From Lasiodiplodia sp. COLG20 (lineage: Eukaryota; Ascomycota; Dothideomycetes; Botryosphaeriales; Botryosphaeriaceae), in NCBI GenBank assembly GCA_009801085.1, contig VNWV01000010.1, positions 868,001-932,000 of the forward strand: 64,000 nucleotides of DNA, read 5' to 3'. Within the stretch, counting starts at the first letter, position 1, and each line of letters starts with the position of its first letter. Below, piece by piece: positions 58,360 through 64,000 of the stretch. The translations under genes were made by a program, and so were the position numbers. The notes below the pieces were generated by a model. It was not told where the DNA came from and searched no databases. It worked only from the letters and a program-made list of their open reading frames with translations.

Positions 58360-59156
58360 GTTGGCACGAAGTTGATGCGCAGAAGGTCGCGACGGGTGCG
58401 GGCGAAGTGGTGGTGGGCGTGAGCGAGCAGGAGTGGTTGTCGAGTGGCTTTTAGGTCGCGGGCGGGAATGCTAGGAATCGGGGCCAAGCCTTGTTGAGGC
58501 AGAGCGATTTGCAAACGGGGCGTGTGAGCAGCAGGCGTCGTCAGTCTATGTAAGTACCCGTGCCTCGCCAGCCCAGGCGACGGCGGAAGACCAAGCCTGC
58601 ATGACGCACGGGGAGGCGCAGCCGCCGCTTGGCCCCGGCTGCGCGGCAACTAGGAACCCTCTCCCGCTACGCGCCCAGCTCGCGATATCTGCTCTGCGCT
58701 GACGCCCTCGCCTGCCGGACCCTTCGTGAACGTTCTCGTGGAATACGCGGATTCGACCTTGGGCGTTCCGGTCGCCGCGATGCTTTGACCTTCAGGCGCC
58801 CGGTAGGAGCCGGATAGCACGGCGGTGGCCAAGCGTGGCTGAGTTGTCCCTTGGGCACGCGTCGCAAGACTATGAGGTTCCAGACGTCACGTTTTGCTTA
58901 CCACCGGCCGAGCATACGGGTGGCGCGACCGCAGGAGGTATTTGCGATTGTCGGTGATCAGCCACCGCTTTGTTTGATCCCCGGTCCACCTTTGTGGAGG
59001 CCCCATAAGCTAGTAGCAAACGCTAGGGTGCCTGACGCTCCCGAGCTGAGATCAGGCAGCTTTTATCCCTCACCTCAGAACTGCGCATTTTGCGCCTCGT
59101 CCTTATTTCAAATAATCCTTCCAGACGACAAAGATGGCTTTCATTTTTATTTACGT
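58360..59156. other. Intergenic
   Basis: RCR promoter and HEM14 3' flank; no gene. A long plus-strand frame from 58851 is antisense to HEM14 and is not called. Confidence 0.6.
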
Positions 59157-61085
59157 CTACCTTGTATTCTCTTCTTCCGCCTTGGCTTGTCTCCTTTGAC
59201 CCAACTGCACAACCGTGCCCATCCGCACCCATTTGGGCGGCTCTACAAACTGCTCCAGACCCGTTTTGTTGTCCATGATGCCCTCATCGTTCAACTGGCG
59301 CGCCACATCCCGCGCCGCACGGATGCAGTCGTTGACGCCGACGCCCGTGTAAGAGTTACCCACCGCGCGCACCCTGCCGCCAAACGCGCGCTTCAGCGCG
59401 TAGTGAGCATCCTTCATGCGCTGCTCGTGGCCTACCTTGTACTGCGGGATTGCGTCCCGGTGCAGGCGGACGTTCGTCGCCGTAGGCTCAGCCATGATGC
59501 CCAGGTGCCGCGCCAGCACGGTGCGTGCCATCTCTGCGCCCTCCGCAGGGCTGTACATGTCCTCTGCCGCCCACCCGTCCCACCAGTGACCGCCAAGCAT
59601 CACCGTGACCTTCGTTCCGTCTGCCGTGTCCTGGCCTGCTATCGCGTCCGAGTCGAAGATGACGCCCAGGGCACGCTCGGGGTTCTGCTCGAAGGGTATG
59701 CTGCGGGGCAGCAGGTAGCCGAAGCCAGAGGCTGGGAGGACCGTCTTGTCAGGGAAATAAAGGTTCACCACCATGACCGTGACCGAAGAAATATCAGACA
59801 GAGGCGAGAAGTTGGTAGGGCTGGCGGTCGTCTGGCCGGCCGTTGCAATCTTTGCCAGAGCTTTGGCAGGCAAGGCCGATATGACCAGATCGCTCGTTTG
59901 AGGCGGCGAGTCGGTTTGGCTATGAATCTGCACCGAGGAGCGTCAGGAGCGTGCATTCGGACTCTTGCAAACCAACTCACCTTGATCTTTCCCGTCTCCT
60001 CGTCCTTTTCTAACTTCGTGACCTCGGTCGCCGTCTTAATCTCGACATTTTCCTTGGCCAACAAATTGTCATGTAATCTATTCACAAGCGTTTGGATTCC
60101 ATTCCTAAAAGAAAAGACGCTGGCGCCGCGAAGCTTTTGCAAAAAGTCGCGCTCGAGCGCCGGTTCGTCCTGGAAGCTCTTGATAAAATCGGCTTCCCGC
60201 TGCGTGATGGGGACCGTGCCGGAACTATCCTGCTGCACCTTGTAAAGCCCTTTCAAGATGCTTCCGTACTGGCCTTCCAGGTACCATTGGAAGGGCATTA
60301 TGCTCTTGGCGCTCAACTGGTAGATGTCACCAGCGTAGATGCCGTGCATGACTGCCGAGACCAGGTTGTCTGCAACCTGGCGCGAGCCCAGCCGACGCTC
60401 GAGGAACGATCCCATGCTCTCATCGGTGATGTCGTCGTCGCGTCCTGGGCGGAAAACCTCGCCCACGAAGGACTTTAAGGCGCCGGCCAAGGCTGGCTCG
60501 AAGAGTAAGGTGGCGGCCGACTCGAAGAGACCCATCCCTGGACCGGGCATTTTCACGAGATGGTCCGGGTAGTATACATAGCGGTTTCTGGCGGCAGGCG
60601 ACGTCTTCGACGTGTAGACGACTTCATCGATGAGGCCGAGGTCTTGGACCTGCGAGTTTGCCAGCGCGTTAGCAGGGGACGGTCATACGTCGCACCACAC
60701 GGCACGGCAACGGGCGGCTCACCAGGTGCGTGGTCACCAGCGAGCTGTTGGCCTGGCGAATGGTGCGCGGGCCCTGCTCGAACAGCACGCTGCCGCCGGG
60801 AACATCGACACGCTGGGACTGCAGCCAGCCGCCTAGCCGCGGGCTCGCCTCGTACACTGTAATGTTGACATTGCGGAGCGTCTTCGTCAGGTAGTGCGCG
60901 CTGGCGAGTCCGGTGATGCCGCCGCCGAGGATGGCGATGTTCTGCCGCTCTCCGACGGAGTCGAGGCGGCGCGAGTAGAGGCGACGCTGCTGGCTACACG
61001 ATGCACTGGCGGGGCGCGCAGCGGGGCTCAATGGGGCGCGCAGAGCGTGGATGCGACGGGGGAGCGCATGGCTTCGGAATTGCAT
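59157..61085 (-). CDS. hem14: Protoporphyrinogen oxidase, mitochondrial
   Basis: Three minus-strand exons, 61085-60723, 60649-59981 and 59927-59157; introns 73 and 53 nt; phase 0 joins; 600 aa from the ATG at 61085. This start gives a basic mitochondrial presequence (MQFRSHALPRRIHALRAPLS); the frame is open further upstream, so a longer form cannot be excluded. Features: FAD motif NIAILGGGITGLASAHYL, EQGPRTIR, VQDLGLIDEVVYTSKTSPAA, the middle region RDDDITDESMGSFLERRLGS and GIYAGDIYQLSAKSIMP, and C-terminal AVGNSYTGVGVNDCIRAARD. The enzyme makes protoporphyrin IX, the penultimate heme-synthesis step, on the inner membrane. Confidence 0.96.
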
Positions 61086-61799
61086 TGCTCTGGAAGCAGC
61101 AGCCGTGGTGCGGAGTGGGAGGAGCTGCTCTTGCGAGCGAGTCCGTCGGAAGTTTGAGATGGTGTTGGACCCTGCCGACGCCGAAAGTAGTGACGTGATG
61201 CTCGGACGAGTTACCAATTATCTTCGAATGATTCTTTGCTCGACACGCAGACGATTTGCCTTCAATTACCGTCTCATATTTCTCATGCAGGGCCGCTGGG
61301 TTTCGAAGCTTCGTGATTCGGCAATGGCGCCCAGGAACGGGTATTATCGACATCACAGATCTGGCATGAGGGGCTCGCGCAGTAATCCGCCGCTGTGATG
61401 CCCGCGCGACATCTCGACTGACCTCGCGTTTCCGCAATGACCTCGCAATCACGTTCAGAATCGGACAGTCGTATGAACCAGGACCGGAGAAGCACCCCTG
61501 TCCGCAAGAAAAGTGATCTTATTTTTACAGATATAATGATCCGACCGCATTTCTGAAAAGCAGCTGCCTGCCGCCAGTCCCAGCCATTACCCAAAAAACG
61601 CCGTTTAGCAATCGTAGTGCTCTATGCACCCACAGCGGTATCTCCTGAACTCAATCATCACCATCAAGCCCAAAACCTCGAGTCGTTTTGCCATGATTTC
61701 GTCGCCGCGGCCATGCTCTCCGTCATGTTCCCTTTTAAATGGCCGTCGAACCAATCCAATCCACTCATCAAAAGAAATCCTCCTCCAATTTTGGCCGCC
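61086..61799. other. Intergenic between HEM14 promoter and NAB2 3' end
   Basis: No additional gene or repeat seen. Confidence 0.6.
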
Positions 61800-63381
61800 T
61801 TACGCCACAACATCAACATCCTGGCTCTGAGCCTCTGACGCTTCGGCCATTTCCTCCGACTTCCCAGGGAGGATGAGCTCTTCCTCCAGATTCTCGTCGA
61901 CGAATTTCCTCTCGCTAACGTGCTCCTTGCCGGATCCGTTGGCCGCCCTCTGGCCCTCTTCGTGCTTGTAAGGGCAGTGAGGGTTCTTGCACGGGTTGAA
62001 CTTGCACTTGGTCTCCAGGTGGGTGAACTTGCACTCCGGATTCTTGCAGTTGTCGCCGAAACGGCAAGGAGGCGGCGGGTGCTGGAACGCGCAGTGGGGG
62101 TTCTTGCAGTTGACGCCGAACCGGCATGGCACCTCCGACTGGAAAGCCGTCTTCTTCGCTGGAGAGTGGTGCTTCGCTGTGCACTTGTGGTTCTTGCAGC
62201 TGACGTCGTAGGAGCACTCGTCGCTGAGGTCCACGGTGATTCCAGGGTTGCCGGCCGGCGTTTGGTGCGCGAAGGGGCATTCCGGGTTCTTGCAGTAGGT
62301 GTTGAACTTGCACATCGTGTCCCACGGCGCCTTGGCCTCGGACTTGTTCTCCACGTCCATGGAATCGGCCCCTTCGCCATTCGCAGCCGATTGATCACCG
62401 TCACCCATATCCATGTCGTGCGGTTGTTGTCTCTTGCTCTGCTGGGGTCGGTTATTCCTGCGTCCCGAGTTGTCCACGCGGTCGAACAGCGACTTTCCAT
62501 TGCCGCGCTGGTTCTTCTGGAAGGCCGGGTTGATGAAAGGTTGTTGGGGCTGGGAATATCCTGCCGACGCGAGCATCTGGCTCATCTGCGCCATCTGTGC
62601 CGACATGTTCTCGTACATCTTGAAGGCGTCCATCATCTGGTTCGGGTTTCCTGGCATGCCCATGTTGCCGGCACCCGGCATGCCCATTCCGTTGTGCTGC
62701 TGCATGCCGTTCAAGCCATTCATGATGGCCATGCTGCGGTTCTGCTGGTGCCGGGGTCCCTTGGGCGGTTCACGGCCACCGTGCGCGTTGACACGGCCGA
62801 CGCCTCCACCACCTCTTACGCGGTGTAGAGGGGCATCGCTCGAGCGATCCATGGCCTTGTTGAGGTGGCCGAGCATGCGCTTCTCGCGGTTATTCGGATG
62901 CCCGCCGTTGCGCATGGCCTTGGGGCCGGTAGGTCTGAGTAAGAGGGTTAGCACTACATGGTGTCGGGGTGGGGGCAAGTACGAACATTGAGGACTGTGA
63001 AGCATCGCCCATTTCAGCATCCATGCCCATCATTTCCATCGATCCTTGGGGGTCTGCCGCTTGCGCTGGCAGAGCCTGACCGGCGCCTTGCGCGGATCCA
63101 ACGCCATTGATTTGGGCGTTCAGCGCGTCGACCTGCTCGAAAAGCCATCGCGAAAAGTCCCTGGGCGCGGGGTCGTCTGGGGACAGGCTTAGAAGGTCGC
63201 TGGCGAGCTCGGACGCAATCTGTTCCTGGGTCTTGCCGTTCACCAGCATGAGGATGATGTATTCCGACAGGGCGGTGTCGTCAGAGCCTCCAGTCGACCA
63301 ACCAACCTCGGCGAGCTTAGGCTGGACGACGCTCTGGATAGCCTCTGCCAGAGGCGTGCCCATCTGCACCTCTGTGGTCAT
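61800..63381 (-). CDS. nab2: Nuclear poly(A)-binding zinc-finger protein Nab2 (ZC3H14)
   Basis: Two minus-strand exons, 63381-62987 and 62934-61800, joined in phase 2 across a 52-nt intron; 509 aa. The N-terminal PWI-like domain (PLAEAIQSVVQPKLAEVGWS, DDTALSEYIILMLVNGKTQE) is followed by RPTGPKAMRNGGHPNNREKR-type linker, a Met/Gln-rich region, and five CCCH fingers: CKFNTYCKNPECPFAH, CSYDVSCKNHKCTAKHH, CRFGVNCKNPHCAFQH, CRFGDNCKNPECKFTH and CKFNPCKNPHCPYKH. Nab2 binds poly(A), limits tail length and supports mRNA export through Mlp1 and Mex67. The intron donor must be GTTCGT to keep the frame, an uncommon 5' splice site. Confidence 0.94.
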
Positions 63382-63856
63382 GACGGGCGGCGGGCGGAGT
63401 GGTGAGACAAAGACGGCGGTCGAGGACGGCGCGACTAGACTAGGGTGGCGGGCGCGTTTAGAGGCGACGTTCAGGCGTGAGGCGGTGGCGGCACGGACAG
63501 GGAAGCTTTGTCGCGGTCGCAGGAGGAGAGGAAATTGCGGCTCGTGCAGCGTTGAGGAGGAAACAGCAGCGGCGCGAGGGTGTGGGCGGCGGCGGCGTTG
63601 CCTTGAGGTGAGCTTGCGGGCTTGAAGTGCAGCAATGATGGGCAAGCGCGGCAGACAAAGCTGCGCTGGGACAGGACGACGGGGGCTTGGCACGCGCTAG
63701 CGTGGATTACATAAGCGGCTTCGCGTTTCCTCCAGCCTTTCGATTCCTGTCCGACCGCCTCACCACCCTCGACCTCCAAACTCCCGGTACCCCCGACGCC
63801 ACATCCACTGCATCTTCGCGCACCGCTGTATTCAACCGCCCTCCAGCTTGCTCACG
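63382..63856. promoter_or_regulatory. Divergent promoter region nab2 / SR-type gene
   Basis: 475 bp between start codons of two RNA-processing genes. A C/T-rich leader (63745-63850) precedes the plus-strand ATG. No TATA box seen. Confidence 0.5.
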
Positions 63857-64000
63857 ATGTCTGGCCGCGGCGGCACCACCCTCTACGTCACTGGCTTCGG
63901 CCACGGCACGCGCGCCCGCGACCTTGCCTACGAATTCGAACGGTACGTCCACCACGATCCGTGAACCCGACCGGTCATCGTCGCCCGCCTCTCGAGCGCA
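63857..64000 (+). CDS. RRM/SR-type splicing factor, 5' end only
   Basis: Exon 1 is 63857-63942 (MSGRGGTTLYVTGFGHGTRA then RDLAYEFER), ending at GTACGT in phase 2; the gene runs off the window. TTLYVTGF is an RNP2-like first strand of an RRM, and the N-terminus resembles fungal SR proteins of the Srp1/Srp2 type. The remainder, including any RS domain, is not visible, so the subfamily is uncertain. Confidence 0.75.

Noticed and set aside
58851..60245. 464-codon open frame on the plus strand
   Set aside because: Antisense to HEM14, whose motifs and introns are unambiguous.
61920..62828. 302-codon open frame on the plus strand
   Set aside because: Antisense to the zinc-finger region of NAB2; composition is a mirror of the repeated CCCH codons.

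Overview
The window is nuclear DNA of a filamentous ascomycete (Pezizomycotina). Genes are split by many 44-110 nt introns with GT donors, CTRAY-like branch points and AG acceptors. The gene set fits: an eisosome protein, alternative oxidase, a SesB-NACHT-ankyrin NLR-like protein, a Pth11-type rhodopsin-domain protein, a Congo-red-resistance protein and a dispersed 5S rRNA gene. I cannot fix the class from sequence alone. Exon joins below were worked out by hand and each was checked for reading-frame phase.

Layout. (1) 1-4.7 kb is core: the 3' part of the spliceosomal DEAH helicase Prp2/Cdc28 and a Pil1/Lsp1 eisosome gene. (2) 4.7-33 kb is an accessory, gene-poor, AT-richer compartment. It holds three broken genes (two membrane proteins, one AIM9-like kinase), a short 3' relic of a second copy of one of them, four copies of a nested-palindrome MITE-like element, an intact DHCR24-like oxidoreductase lying between two of those copies, a small helical protein of unknown function, an intact multi-pass membrane protein, a seven-exon SesB-NACHT-ankyrin gene, a 5S rRNA gene and a rhodopsin-domain membrane protein. 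(3) 33-64 kb is mostly housekeeping: BTB protein, alternative oxidase, SS18-like SWI/SNF protein, SRP14, nucleolar Sgd1/NOM1, lipoamide dehydrogenase, a coiled-coil protein, ribosomal proteins L30 and L10, an RCR protein, protoporphyrinogen oxidase, the Nab2 poly(A)-binding protein and the start of an SR-type splicing factor. A fifth MITE copy sits downstream of RPL10.

Most striking observations: a small membrane-protein gene at 41.3-42.0 kb built from three tandem exon+intron units, in which the introns are more alike than the exons; the MITE family with 24-bp perfect inner palindrome arms inside about 31-bp terminal repeats; two related large hairpins inside an unusually long intron of RPL30; and nonsense codons and frameshifts in the accessory block that partly fit C-to-T (RIP-like) decay. 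Functionally the core genes group into RNA processing and ribosome biogenesis (Prp2, Sgd1, Nab2, SR protein, L10, L30, SRP14) and mitochondrial metabolism (AOX, Lpd1, Hem14); nothing suggests a metabolic gene cluster.
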